Assembly: GCA_947164965.1 (NCBI GenBank)
Contig: CAMUYR010000006.1
Coordinates: 79,705 to 143,704, forward strand
Origin: an uncultured Prevotella sp.
GTDB lineage: Bacteria > Bacteroidota > Bacteroidia > Bacteroidales > Bacteroidaceae
DNA length: 64,000 nt
Direction of reading: 5' to 3'
Below the pieces are notes generated by a model that was not told where the DNA came from, did no database searches, and saw only the letters and a program-made list of their open reading frames with translations. Made by a program: the position numbers and the translations under genes. Below, one piece after another: positions 24,577 through 33,449 of this stretch; positions within the stretch are counted from its first letter, which is position 1, and every line of letters starts with the position of its first letter.

Positions 24577-25718
24577 GGTCTAAAACTGTTGATGAGTGCC
24601 ACTACGCGTGCTGCTTCATCGTCCGTCAGTGCAGGATGGCAGGGGATGCTGAGCTCTTCGCGATGGATGCGCTCGGTGATGGGCAATTCTGACAATTCTG
24701 ACAATTCTGACAGCAAATTCTGTGCACCGTTGGCATAGCAGCGTTGCTGATGGGGCGGAATGGGATAGTGTATCTCCGTCTGCACACCATTGTCGGCCAG
24801 ATACTCTCGCAGCTCGTCGCGATGGGGACATAGCACAGGAAAAATATGATATACCGAATCGCGAGGAGAGAGCAGTATTCTCACATGGTCGTTGATTACT
24901 TCTCGTTCATAGCGAGCAGCAATCTCCTTGCGGCGCTGGTTGTCGGCATCCAGATGGGGCAGCTTAGCCAGCAGAATGGCGGCTTGTATCTCGTCGATGC
25001 GCGAATTGCGGCCCTGATAGTCGAAGACGTATTTTTCCGAAGAGCCGTAATTGCCCAGTGCCCGCACCACAGCAGCCAGCTCCTCGTCGTCAGTCGTAAT
25101 GGCTCCTGCATCGCCAAGGGCCCCAAGGTTCTTGGTGGGGTAGAAGCTGTGACCAGCGGCATCACCAAGGGCTCCCGTCCTTGTTTGTTGCGATGGCATC
25201 GCAACAGACTGAACAGACGGAACGAAGTGGCAACCATGAGCCTGCGCATTGTCCTCGATGAGCTTCAGGTGGTGCTGGCGGCAGATATCCCCTATCCTAT
25301 CGGTGTAGGCACAGCGGCCATAGAGATGCACAATCATGATGGCTCGGGTGCGAGGCGTGATGGCCTGCTCAATGAGGCTGTCGTCAATCTGGAGGGTATC
25401 TATCGAGGGCTCAACCAACACGGGCTTCAAGCGGTTTTCCGTAATGGCCAGTATCGAAGCGATGTAGGTGTTGGCCGGCACGATGACCTCGTCGCCCTCC
25501 TGCATCACCCCCATCTCCTTGTAGGCCCTGAGAATCAGCGTCAGCGCATCGAGTCCGTTGCCACAGCCAATGCAGTGGCGGGTGCCGATATACTGCGCAT
25601 AGGCCTCCTCGAAACGGCGCGTATAGTCACCCTTCAAGTACCACCCGCTCCTGAGCACCTCGTCGGCAGCATGCTCGTAGGGTTTATTGATTGCTTGTAA
25701 ATCAAGATACTTAATCAT
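24558..25718 (-). CDS. fdtB: DegT/DnrJ/EryC1 aminotransferase, FdtB-like
   Basis: About 386 residues from MIKYLDLQAINKPY; this ATG overlaps the upstream stop as ATGA, which decides against the track start at 25745. It is a PLP-dependent sugar aminotransferase: GNGLDALTLILRA near 60, EDNAQAHG near 165 and the PLP lysine in FYPTKNLGALGD near 195. FdtB transaminates dTDP-3-oxo-6-deoxygalactose to dTDP-Fuc3N. A 9-bp microsatellite gives the motif SELSELSEL near residue 340. The neighbours fdtA and rmlB support the assignment over other DegT members. Confidence 0.85.
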   Translation of the reverse strand: MIKYLDLQAINKPYEHAADEVLRSGWYLKGDYTRRFEEAYAQYIGTRHCIGCGNGLDALTLILRAYKEMGVMQEGDEVIVPANTYIASILAITENRLKPVLVEPSIDTLQIDDSLIEQAITPRTRAIMIVHLYGRCAYTDRIGDICRQHHLKLIEDNAQAHGCHFVPSVQSVAMPSQQTRTGALGDAAGHSFYPTKNLGALGDAGAITTDDEELAAVVRALGNYGSSEKYVFDYQGRNSRIDEIQAAILLAKLPHLDADNQRRKEIAARYEREVINDHVRILLSPRDSVYHIFPVLCPHRDELREYLADNGVQTEIHYPIPPHQQRCYANGAQNLLSELSELSELPITERIHREELSIPCHPALTDDEAARVVALINSFRPGKQYI

Positions 25719-26659
25719 AGTGTCCATTCGTATGTGTCGTAACAAACGGCGCGAGCACCAAAGCCTTCCTTCTGGAAGATCAGCGGTTCGTTGAGGTCGT
25801 CGTTCTCCACCTTGTTCGACGTGCCGAAGTCGAAGAACTGGCGCCCTTCGGCCTCATAGCGTTCCAGCAAACGGCTGAACAGGAAATCGAGCGCACCATG
25901 CTGGCGTCCTTCCTCGGATGCCACGATATACTGCGTCTTCACCGTCTGACCGCAGTCGTAGAGCAGTGTGCCGCCCACGATGGCATCGTCCTTGCAAACG
26001 GTCATCAGTCGGATGTTGTCAGGAAACCGCTCCTTCAAGAGCATGATTTCGTCCAACCTATGGACAGCCTTCGCACGGAATTTATCCCACAGATGCTGCA
26101 CCAGCATGTGCCAATACTGCGTGAAATCGGTCTGTTCGCGAACGTACAGACACGCCTGACTACCCTTCTTCACACCCCGCTTACGCAACGTAGCAAACGG
26201 CAGGCGGCGATCGAGCTCGACCACCGATGCTATATCGCGACTGCGCAGCTGGGCACGACAGACATTGGCAATCGCAAAGAGCGCCTCCTCAGAGGGTTGC
26301 TTGGCGTAAATCCAGGGGATATGCTTGTAGACAACACGCGAAAAGCCCTGCTGACGGAGATAATCGTTCATCGCCGACAGCATCTGACACGCCTGCGCAG
26401 CCTTCGTGCGATGGTCCATCAAGAGTCCGCCGTAGGTCAGTCCGCGATGCGACCACAGCGTACCCTGCCCGTCGTCGTTGGCAGGCAAGAGGGCACACAA
26501 GCGGCCCTTGTCGTAGAACATCAGCGAATGGTCAAGGAAGCGGTCGCTGTGATAGTCCATATAGCCACGAAAGAACAGGAACGTCGCATTCTTCGACGTC
26601 TGCACAAAGGCATCCCACTCGGCCTTTCTCTCTGGCGTATATCTGACGACTTCAATCAT
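25715..26659 (-). CDS. FemAB/GNAT-type acyltransferase of the Fuc3N cluster
   Basis: A 314-residue protein with the two-lobed GNAT arrangement of FemAB-like transferases. Visible features are the N-terminal FFRGYMDYHSDRF, SHRGLTYGGLLMD near 92, and the C-terminal FDFGTSNKVENDDLNEPL and FQKEGFGARAV, which are typical of this group. It overlaps fdtA by 8 bases and fdtB by 4, so it is expected to act on their product. The usual FdtC acetyltransferase is a left-handed beta-helix protein; none is present, so this protein may fill that step, an inference. Confidence 0.75.
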   Translation of the reverse strand: MIEVVRYTPERKAEWDAFVQTSKNATFLFFRGYMDYHSDRFLDHSLMFYDKGRLCALLPANDDGQGTLWSHRGLTYGGLLMDHRTKAAQACQMLSAMNDYLRQQGFSRVVYKHIPWIYAKQPSEEALFAIANVCRAQLRSRDIASVVELDRRLPFATLRKRGVKKGSQACLYVREQTDFTQYWHMLVQHLWDKFRAKAVHRLDEIMLLKERFPDNIRLMTVCKDDAIVGGTLLYDCGQTVKTQYIVASEEGRQHGALDFLFSRLLERYEAEGRQFFDFGTSNKVENDDLNEPLIFQKEGFGARAVCYDTYEWTL

Positions 26660-27062
26660 TTCGCTTCACCCATTCCTGGAATTCATCATACTCATAGATA
26701 TACTCGTCCTCATCGAACAATTCCGATGCCAATACCAGACAGACGGAACCACTCGAAAAATCCTCCAACGTGCGCCACACGCCTGTGCCGATGTACAAGC
26801 CCTGATAGGGATGGTTCAGATGATAGATCTCCTTGCCACCCTTGCCGTCGTCGACAGTCACATCGAACGAGCCGCTGACCGCCACCACAATCTCCTCGCA
26901 CGTGCGATGGGCATGACCGCCACGACGCTCACCCGAGGGTACATCGTAGGTCCAGTAGACGCGCGCAATATCGAACGGCACATTCTTCATCTGCTCAGCC
27001 ACCGTCAGATTGCCTCGTGGGTCAATATGCTTCGGCAGGTCTATCAATCTGTATTTTTCCAT
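26652..27062 (-). CDS. fdtA: dTDP-4-oxo-6-deoxyglucose 3,4-ketoisomerase FdtA (cupin)
   Basis: A 136-residue single cupin of the WxcM/FdtA sugar 3,4-ketoisomerase family. DPRGNLTVAEQ near residue 14, RGGHAHRTCEE near 47 with the catalytic histidines, and HPYQGLYIGTGVWR near 84 are diagnostic. It converts the 4-keto product of RmlB to the 3-keto sugar for transamination by FdtB. It overlaps the acyltransferase gene by 8 bases. Confidence 0.9.
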   Translation of the reverse strand: MEKYRLIDLPKHIDPRGNLTVAEQMKNVPFDIARVYWTYDVPSGERRGGHAHRTCEEIVVAVSGSFDVTVDDGKGGKEIYHLNHPYQGLYIGTGVWRTLEDFSSGSVCLVLASELFDEDEYIYEYDEFQEWVKRND

Positions 27063-27073
27063 CGATACGCCGA

Positions 27074-28279
27074 TTAGTGCTCGAATTTCGTGTAGGGGTC
27101 AGTACCCAGCACGGTCTTAGCCAATCGCTTGGCCTTTTCACGGAGGGCATTGACATCATCGCCCACCTCACCGTAGCAGAGGACGACACCCATGCGGCGA
27201 CCTTTGTGAGCCTCTGGCTTGCCGAAGATGCGGATGCGCGTGCGGTCTTCCTTCAGGGCGTCGACGAAGTTGTAGTCGAGCAGCGAACGGTCGACGGGTG
27301 TAGAAGCCTCCTTGGGCGACAGAATGACAGCCGAAGCACCAGCATGCTCGAGATGGATGCCAGCAATAGGCAGTCCAAGAACGGCACGCAGATGGAGCTC
27401 AAACTCGCTGAGATTGATGGTATGACCCAGCGTCACCATACCTGTATCGTGTGGACGAGGGCTCAGTTCGCTGAAAATCACCTCACCCTGCTTGGTCAGG
27501 AAGAACTCGACACCCCAGATGCCAGCACCCGTCAAGGCCTTCGTCACCTTGTCGGCCATCATCTGAGCCTGCTTCAGGGCCTCATCGCTGATTTTGTATG
27601 GCTGCCACGACTCACGATAGTCGCCAGCCTTCTGAACGTGTCCGATAGGCGGACAGAAAAGTGTTGGCCAGCCGTGCTGCTGGGTAACGGTGAGCAGTGT
27701 GAACTCAGAATCGAAGTCGATAAACTCCTCGATAATCACCTCTTTCACGTCACCACGCGAGCCCTCCATAGCCTCCTTGAAAGCTGTTTCAAGCTCGCCC
27801 TCGTTGTGCACATAGCTCTGACCGTGACCAGAAGACGACATCAACGGCTTCACCACACATGGGAAACCAATCTCCTCGGCAGCCGCCTTGAACTCATCAT
27901 AGGTCTTGGCATAAAAGTACTTGGCTGTGCGCAGTCCCAACTCCTTAGCAGCGAGGTCGCGAATGGCACGACGGTTCATCGTGAAGTTGACGGCACGGGC
28001 ACTGGGAACAACCTGAATACCCTGCTCCTCAAACTTGAACAGCCTTTCAGTACGGATAGCCTCAATCTCTGGTACGATGATATCGGGCTGGTGCTTCTTC
28101 ACCACAGCCTCAAGGGCATCGCCATCGAGCATGGAGAACACCTCGCGCTCGTCGGCCACCTGCATGGCTGGCGCATTATCGTAACGGTCGCAGGCTATCA
28201 CATACTGACCTGCACGCATGGCGGCAATCACAAACTCCTTGCCCAGTTCGCCTGAGCCTAACAGCAATATCTTTTTCAT
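27074..28279 (-). CDS. purT: formate-dependent GAR transformylase PurT
   Basis: A 401-residue ATP-grasp enzyme catalysing formate plus ATP plus GAR to formyl-GAR in purine synthesis. [19 protein letters not shown] is near residue 6, [14 protein letters not shown] near 143 is the ATP-grasp loop, and [22 protein letters not shown] near 262 holds the metal ligands. Its ATG overlaps the rmlB stop by 4 bases. A purine gene inside a sugar-nucleotide run is unusual in function but the overlap shows real co-transcription. Confidence 0.93.
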   Translation of the reverse strand: MKKILLLGSGELGKEFVIAAMRAGQYVIACDRYDNAPAMQVADEREVFSMLDGDALEAVVKKHQPDIIVPEIEAIRTERLFKFEEQGIQVVPSARAVNFTMNRRAIRDLAAKELGLRTAKYFYAKTYDEFKAAAEEIGFPCVVKPLMSSSGHGQSYVHNEGELETAFKEAMEGSRGDVKEVIIEEFIDFDSEFTLLTVTQQHGWPTLFCPPIGHVQKAGDYRESWQPYKISDEALKQAQMMADKVTKALTGAGIWGVEFFLTKQGEVIFSELSPRPHDTGMVTLGHTINLSEFELHLRAVLGLPIAGIHLEHAGASAVILSPKEASTPVDRSLLDYNFVDALKEDRTRIRIFGKPEAHKGRRMGVVLCYGEVGDDVNALREKAKRLAKTVLGTDPYTKFEH

Positions 28280-29412
28280 CTGTTGTTATACATTTTTTCG
28301 TAATACTTCTGATAGTCGCCACTCGTCACATTGTCGAGCCACTCCTGATTGTCAAGATACCAGCGGACGGTCTTCTCGATGCCCTCCTCGAACTGCAGCG
28401 AGGGTTCCCAACCGAGTTCCTTCTGGAGCTTCGAGCTATCGATGGCATAACGGAGGTCGTGACCAGCACGGTCGGTAACGAAGGTGATGAGGTCCATATC
28501 CTCGCCTTCCTTACGACCCAGCAGTCGATCGACGGTGTTGATGACCACCTTGATGATATCGATATTCTTCCACTCGTTGAAACCACCGATGTTGTAGGTC
28601 TCAGCAATCATACCCTGATGGAAGATGAGGTCGATAGCACGGGCGTGATCCTCTACGAACAACCAGTCGCGCACGTTCTCGCCCTTGCCATAAACGGGCA
28701 GAGGCTTGCGATGGCGGATGTTATTGATGAACAACGGAATCAACTTCTCAGGGAACTGATAAGGACCGTAGTTGTTCGAGCAGTTGGTCACGATGACAGG
28801 CATGCCGTAAGTGTCGTGATAAGCGCGAACGAAATGGTCGCTACTTGCTTTTGCAGCTGAGTAGGGAGAGTGAGGATTGTACTTCGTGGTCTCCAGGAAG
28901 AACTTGTCACCATAAGCCAGATGATGCTCAGCGCTCGATGCTGTCGTGGTGAATGGAGGCTCGATACCCTCAGGGTGTGTCAACTCCAAGGCACCATACA
29001 CCTCATCGGTAGAGATGTGGTAGAAACGCTTGCCCTCGTAACGCTCAGGCAACGACTCCCAATACAGCTTGGCAGCCTGAAGCAGCGACAGTGTACCCAT
29101 CACGTTGGTCTTGGCAAAGGTGAAGGGGTCTTTAATACTTCTATCCACATGCGATTCAGCAGCCAAGTGGATAATGCCGTCCACCTTCTTGTCCTGCATC
29201 AGCTTGTAGAAAGCATCGAAGTCGCAGATGTCCATCTTCACAAACTCGTAGTTGGGCTTGTTCTCGATGTCCTTCAGGTTAGCCAGATTGCCTGCATACG
29301 TCAACTTATCGAGGTTGATGATGTGATAATCGGGATACTTGTTCACGAAAAGGCGCACCACGTGACTTCCAATAAAGCCTGCGCCACCAGTAATGACGAT
29401 TGTTCTTTTCAT
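28276..29412 (-). CDS. rfbB: dTDP-glucose 4,6-dehydratase RmlB
   Basis: A 378-residue extended [18 protein letters not shown] (residues 8-22) binds [14 protein letters not shown] near 83 and STDEVYG near 134 are diagnostic for RmlB, and [16 protein letters not shown] gives YxxxK near 185. It produces dTDP-4-keto-6-deoxyglucose, the substrate of FdtA encoded two genes downstream. No rmlA is seen in the window, so dTDP-glucose must come from elsewhere. Confidence 0.95.
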   Translation of the reverse strand: MKRTIVITGGAGFIGSHVVRLFVNKYPDYHIINLDKLTYAGNLANLKDIENKPNYEFVKMDICDFDAFYKLMQDKKVDGIIHLAAESHVDRSIKDPFTFAKTNVMGTLSLLQAAKLYWESLPERYEGKRFYHISTDEVYGALELTHPEGIEPPFTTTASSAEHHLAYGDKFFLETTKYNPHSPYSAAKASSDHFVRAYHDTYGMPVIVTNCSNNYGPYQFPEKLIPLFINNIRHRKPLPVYGKGENVRDWLFVEDHARAIDLIFHQGMIAETYNIGGFNEWKNIDIIKVVINTVDRLLGRKEGEDMDLITFVTDRAGHDLRYAIDSSKLQKELGWEPSLQFEEGIEKTVRWYLDNQEWLDNVTSGDYQKYYEKMYNNR

Positions 29413-29415
29413 ATT

Positions 29416-29907
29416 TTAATCTCCTAATGTTATAACTTCTAAATCTTTGAATTCCTTGCCATCGATGGTCAGTCGGACAAGCGTGCGCTCCTTGTGCCAA
29501 CCCTGAATGCCAGCGGCACCAGGATTGATGTGCAGCATGTTGAGCGTCTTGTCGAACTTCACCTTCAGAATGTGCGAATGGCCAGCCACGAAGAGCTGGG
29601 GCGGATTGGCATAGAGCGTAGAGCGCACGGAGTAGTCGTAGTTGCCAGGATAGCCACCAATATGCTTGATGAGCACGTCGACATCTTCAATCTTAAAACG
29701 GTTCAGCTCGCGATACATCAATCGCAAGTCACCTCCATCGCAATTGCCACAGACAGCCCTGAACGGACGGAAGGCAGCCAAACGGTCGGCCACCTCGACA
29801 CTGCCTATATCGCCTGCATGCCATATCTCGTCGCAGGGTTCGAAGTAATGCAGGTACTTCTCGTCCCAATAGCTGTGCGTATCGCTGATAATACCTACCT
29901 TCTTCAT
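29416..29907 (-). CDS. YfcE/MJ0936-type metallophosphoesterase
   Basis: A 163-residue calcineurin-like phosphoesterase. The motif set is complete: GIISDTHS near residue 4, HAGDIGS near 31, GNCDGG near 54, and GHSH near 108. Family members hydrolyse phosphodiesters in vitro, with unknown physiological substrate. The gene overlaps the upstream kinase-like gene by 4 bases. Confidence 0.9.
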   Translation of the reverse strand: MKKVGIISDTHSYWDEKYLHYFEPCDEIWHAGDIGSVEVADRLAAFRPFRAVCGNCDGGDLRLMYRELNRFKIEDVDVLIKHIGGYPGNYDYSVRSTLYANPPQLFVAGHSHILKVKFDKTLNMLHINPGAAGIQGWHKERTLVRLTIDGKEFKDLEVITLGD

Positions 29908-30521
29908 AGCCCAAAACGCTTACAGATAAAGTCGGCTATCAGCCTCTCTGTAGCCTGAAGGCCCAGAATAGAGGAATCGATACACAAGTCGTACGACTCG
30001 GCAGCACCCCACTTCTTGCCTGTATAGTAGTTGTAATACTGAGCACGACGGCTCTCACCTTGCTCTATGATATGGCGGGCCTCTTCATGACTGACACCTT
30101 GTCTGGTAGCCACCTGCTCGACACGGAACTGCATAGAGGCAGAAATAAAGACGTTGACCACGTTTTCAAAATCCCTCAGGACATAGTCGGCACAACGACC
30201 AACGAACACACACGAGCCCTCCTGAGCCGCCTTCTTGATGGCGTCGCTCTGAAACTGGAACAGGCTCTCCTGCGAGAAGTTCGACTTATAGAGGTTGCCT
30301 CCACCTAGATGAGCCGTCTGCACATTGAACAATCCCCTGAGGAAACCCTTGCGCTCATCGTTCTGCTCGAAGATCTTCTCAGAGAATCCACTTTCCTTTG
30401 CAGCCAGATTCAGGAGTTCACGGTCGTAGTATTTGGCACCAAAATCGAGTGCCAGCATACGGCCTATGTCATGACCGCCACTACCCAGTTGTCTGCCAAC
30501 ATTAATAATTATTTTGTCCAT
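29904..30521 (-). CDS. cytidylate kinase-like protein
   Basis: A 205-residue P-loop kinase-like protein of the AAA_26 (cytidylate kinase-like) group. NVGRQLGSGGHDIGRMLA (residues 7-24) is the degenerate P-loop region, AKYYDRELL near 30 and CVFVGRCADYVLRD near 100 are typical. It is not the canonical Cmk. It overlaps the 3' end of the MATE gene by 20 bases. Confidence 0.82.
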   Translation of the reverse strand: MDKIIINVGRQLGSGGHDIGRMLALDFGAKYYDRELLNLAAKESGFSEKIFEQNDERKGFLRGLFNVQTAHLGGGNLYKSNFSQESLFQFQSDAIKKAAQEGSCVFVGRCADYVLRDFENVVNVFISASMQFRVEQVATRQGVSHEEARHIIEQGESRRAQYYNYYTGKKWGAAESYDLCIDSSILGLQATERLIADFICKRFGL

Positions 30522-31863
30522 AAGTCTTTAATCGTTTCATATACCATATCAGTATGGGAATAGTCATTGCAAACGAGCCGAAATCACTGGCGGGCATCGA
30601 ATACCACACACCGTCAAGCTCCCAGAACAGTGGGAAAATATATGCCATCGGCAATAAGAGGAACAGCTGGCGCGAGAGCGACAGGAAGATAGAAATCTTC
30701 ACCTTGCCAATGCTCTGGAAGAAATGGGTGATCGCAGCCTGCGAACCCACCACGAAGAACACCAGCATATCGAGCTTGATACCCGTTGCTGAAAGGTCGA
30801 GCAAGGTAGAGTCAGTAGTGAAGATACGGGCTATCTGTCGTGGGAAGACCATCGAGAGTCCCCAACCAACAAGCAGGAAACCCGTAGCACAAGCTATCGT
30901 CAACCACAGGCAACGGAACATACGGTCGTACTTCTCAGCACCGTAGTTATAGCCAACAATCGGCTGCATGCCCTGATTGACACCCATCACAAACATGAAG
31001 AACACCATGACCACTGAGTTGGCAATCGAATAGGCACCCACAGCCATATCGCCACCATAGTGCACGAACTGATTGTTCATGAAGATGACGATGATGCACG
31101 ACGTAGCATTCATCAGGAAAGGAGAGATGCCGATGCTGATAATATTCTGCACCAGATTCTTCCTCAGTTTATAGATGCCCTGCTTGAAATGCAGCAGTTC
31201 CTTCTTGTTAGAGAATATCCACAACTGCCAGCAGAGCGCCAACGACTGTGATGTAATGGTAGCTAATGCCGCACCTCGGATGCCCCAACGGAACCACCAC
31301 ACAAAGGCTACGACGAGCACAATGTTGCAGGCAACTGTAAACAGCGTGGCATACATTGCATGACGAGGCTTTCCTGCCGCACGAAGCACAGCATTCATAC
31401 CAAAATACATGTGCGTCATCATGTTGCCTAGCAGAATGACCGTCATAAACTCACGTGCATAAGGCAATGTCACATCGGAAGCACCAAAGAAACGCAGAAT
31501 AGGATCGAGGAATATCAGGCTGACGACCATAAAGAGGAATCCCACTATCAGATTGAGCGTCACCGTATTACCCAACAGGTTTTCTGCGGTCTCATAGTCC
31601 TGCTGTCCTAATTTCACACTGATACATGCCGAAGAGCCCACACCTACAGCTGCTCCGAAGGCGGCGCTTAGGTTCATGAAAGGAAAAGTGATGCCGAGAC
31701 CTGCAATAGCCTCAGGGCCCACCATCTGACCAATCATGGCGCGGTCGATAATATTATAGAGACTGGAGGCCGTCATAGCCACAATGGCTGGCAGAGCATA
31801 CTGTACCAACAGTTGCCCTACAGGTTTCGACCCCAACTCTAATGCTGCTTGTTTATTGTCCAT
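30502..31863 (-). CDS. MATE-family efflux transporter
   Basis: About 453 residues starting MDNKQAALEL; the track start (31902) lies upstream of the -7 box at 31880-31887. Twelve hydrophobic segments are visible. The MATE features ALPAIVAMTASSLYNIIDRAMIG near residue 21 and MGVNQGMQPIVGYNYGAEKYDR near 260 are clear. It exports organic cations or drugs with Na+ or H+ by family. It is the first gene of a nine-gene minus-strand run ending at 23890. Confidence 0.92.
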   Translation of the reverse strand: MDNKQAALELGSKPVGQLLVQYALPAIVAMTASSLYNIIDRAMIGQMVGPEAIAGLGITFPFMNLSAAFGAAVGVGSSACISVKLGQQDYETAENLLGNTVTLNLIVGFLFMVVSLIFLDPILRFFGASDVTLPYAREFMTVILLGNMMTHMYFGMNAVLRAAGKPRHAMYATLFTVACNIVLVVAFVWWFRWGIRGAALATITSQSLALCWQLWIFSNKKELLHFKQGIYKLRKNLVQNIISIGISPFLMNATSCIIVIFMNNQFVHYGGDMAVGAYSIANSVVMVFFMFVMGVNQGMQPIVGYNYGAEKYDRMFRCLWLTIACATGFLLVGWGLSMVFPRQIARIFTTDSTLLDLSATGIKLDMLVFFVVGSQAAITHFFQSIGKVKISIFLSLSRQLFLLLPMAYIFPLFWELDGVWYSMPASDFGSFAMTIPILIWYMKRLKTYGQNNY

Positions 31864-31879
31864 ATTTATTAATAATGTG

Positions 31880-31911
31880 CAAAGGTACTGCATAATATGC
31901 AAACAGCCAAA
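31880..31911 (-). promoter_or_regulatory. Promoter of the MATE-to-lolA-like gene run
   Basis: TTTG (complement of 31908-31911), 20 bases, TACCTTTG (complement of 31880-31887). It diverges from the S8 protease promoter at 31948-31979. Confidence 0.7.
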
Positions 31912-31947
31912 TCTTTTAGATTTAATTTGCGTTCTTTTGCTTGTATG

Positions 31948-31979
31948 TTTGGTCGTTTCAATATATTTTCCTACCTTTG
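31948..31979 (+). promoter_or_regulatory. Promoter of the S8 protease-xseAB genes
   Basis: TTTG at 31948-31951, 20 bases, TACCTTTG at 31972-31979, 30 bases before the ATG at 32009. Confidence 0.75.
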
Positions 31980-32008
31980 CAGGCAGAAAACAACCTCAAA
32001 AAAAAGAA

Positions 32009-33430
32009 ATGCAGCGTCTACTAACTATAATGATATTCCTGTTGTGCGAGCTCGCCATACATGCTGACAACATGCAAAGCATCAAGCAACGGACAAAATT
32101 CAAAGGCGGACCAGCCTATATCTATCGTGTCACCCTGACTGACAAGCAAGGGACGCCCTACGATATAGACCACCCCACCCGATTTCTCTCTCGCAGAAGC
32201 GTGGAAAGAAGGAAGCGCCAGGGATTGAGCATCGATTCCACCGACTTACCCATCAATCCCAAATACGTCAGGCTCATTGAGAAGAAGAATATCCAGATTG
32301 TTGGCAGAAGCCGTTGGCAGAACACTCTTTTGGTCAAAGTCAAGGACACAGCACTTATCAACAATCTTGGCACGATTCCTTGTGTCAAAGCATACAAGCT
32401 GGTTTGGCAGTCGCCCGACTCTGTGATGACTGAGGTCCGTACGAAATACCACGACCGCTTTGAAGAGCACGACAGTGTGACGGGAGAGGTCTATGGTACT
32501 GCTGCAGAGCAAATTAAGAATGTCATGGGCCAACGATTGCATGATATCGGTTTACGAGGTGAAGGCATGATGATAGCCGTTATCGATGGCGGATTCAAGA
32601 ATGTGGACCGTATCCCAGAATTCCAGAAGATTGACATTCGCGGCTGGTATGATTTCGTTAATCAAGATGCTCCTCGCCTGTTTGCTGATACTGATCACGG
32701 TACGCGTGTTCTATCGGCAATGGCCATTTATCATCCCTATTACTATATCGGCACAGCGCCCAAGGCCTCCTATTGGCTACTGAGAAGCGAAGACCAACAG
32801 ACAGAGCAGGAGGTAGAAGAGGACTATTGGACGATGGCTGCTGAGTTTGCCGACTCTGTGGGCTGTGATGTCATCAACTCGTCAGTAGGTTACAATGAAT
32901 ACGATCATAAGTCCATGAGTCATCAGCTGTGGCATTTGGATGGTTGCACAGCCTTCGCAAGCCGCTCAGCCTCTATGTTGGCTGACAAAGGCATCATACT
33001 GGTCAACTCCGCAGGCAATTCAGGGATGGGTCCTTGGAAGAAGATTGGTGTACCAGCTGATGCCGATAACATCCTAACCGTAGGTGCTGTCTCTGATATG
33101 ACACCATCACGTATCGCTCCTTTCAGCAGCGTGGGTCCCACACAAGACGGACGCGTAAAACCTGACGTTGTAGCCATTGGCGCACCAGCCAGACTGGTCA
33201 ATGGACGAGGTGTAGTCACCAGCGATATGGGCACATCGTTCTCTACGCCTGTTGTTTGTGGTCTCGTGGCTTGTCTGTGGCAGGGAATGCCCAAGAAGAC
33301 AGCTAAAGAAATCATGGCAATCATCCGTCAGACCAGCAATAACTATCAGCATCCGGATAATGTCTATGGCTACGGACTTCCCAACTTCTGGCGGGCTTAT
33401 ATGATAGGGATGGCGACCACAAACGAATGA
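32009..33430 (+). CDS. S8 (subtilisin-like) secreted serine protease
   Basis: About 473 residues from MQRLLTIMIFLLCELAIHAD, a signal peptide; the track start (31784) lies upstream of the promoter and is rejected. The catalytic triad is visible: Asp in MMIAVIDGGF near 190, His in DHGTRVLSAM near 230, and Ser in GTSFSTPVV near 410, with the oxyanion Asn in NSAGNSG near 332. It lacks a T9SS tail, so it probably acts in the periplasm or at the cell surface. It shares its transcript with xseA, 19 bases downstream. Confidence 0.92.
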   Translation: MQRLLTIMIFLLCELAIHADNMQSIKQRTKFKGGPAYIYRVTLTDKQGTPYDIDHPTRFLSRRSVERRKRQGLSIDSTDLPINPKYVRLIEKKNIQIVGRSRWQNTLLVKVKDTALINNLGTIPCVKAYKLVWQSPDSVMTEVRTKYHDRFEEHDSVTGEVYGTAAEQIKNVMGQRLHDIGLRGEGMMIAVIDGGFKNVDRIPEFQKIDIRGWYDFVNQDAPRLFADTDHGTRVLSAMAIYHPYYYIGTAPKASYWLLRSEDQQTEQEVEEDYWTMAAEFADSVGCDVINSSVGYNEYDHKSMSHQLWHLDGCTAFASRSASMLADKGIILVNSAGNSGMGPWKKIGVPADADNILTVGAVSDMTPSRIAPFSSVGPTQDGRVKPDVVAIGAPARLVNGRGVVTSDMGTSFSTPVVCGLVACLWQGMPKKTAKEIMAIIRQTSNNYQHPDNVYGYGLPNFWRAYMIGMATTNE

Positions 33431-33449
33431 CTCTAATTCCGAACCACTT

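Noticed and set aside
31784-32008. N-terminal extension of the S8 protease ORF
   Set aside because: It runs through the MATE gene start and both divergent promoters; the signal peptide begins at 32009 just after a strong promoter.
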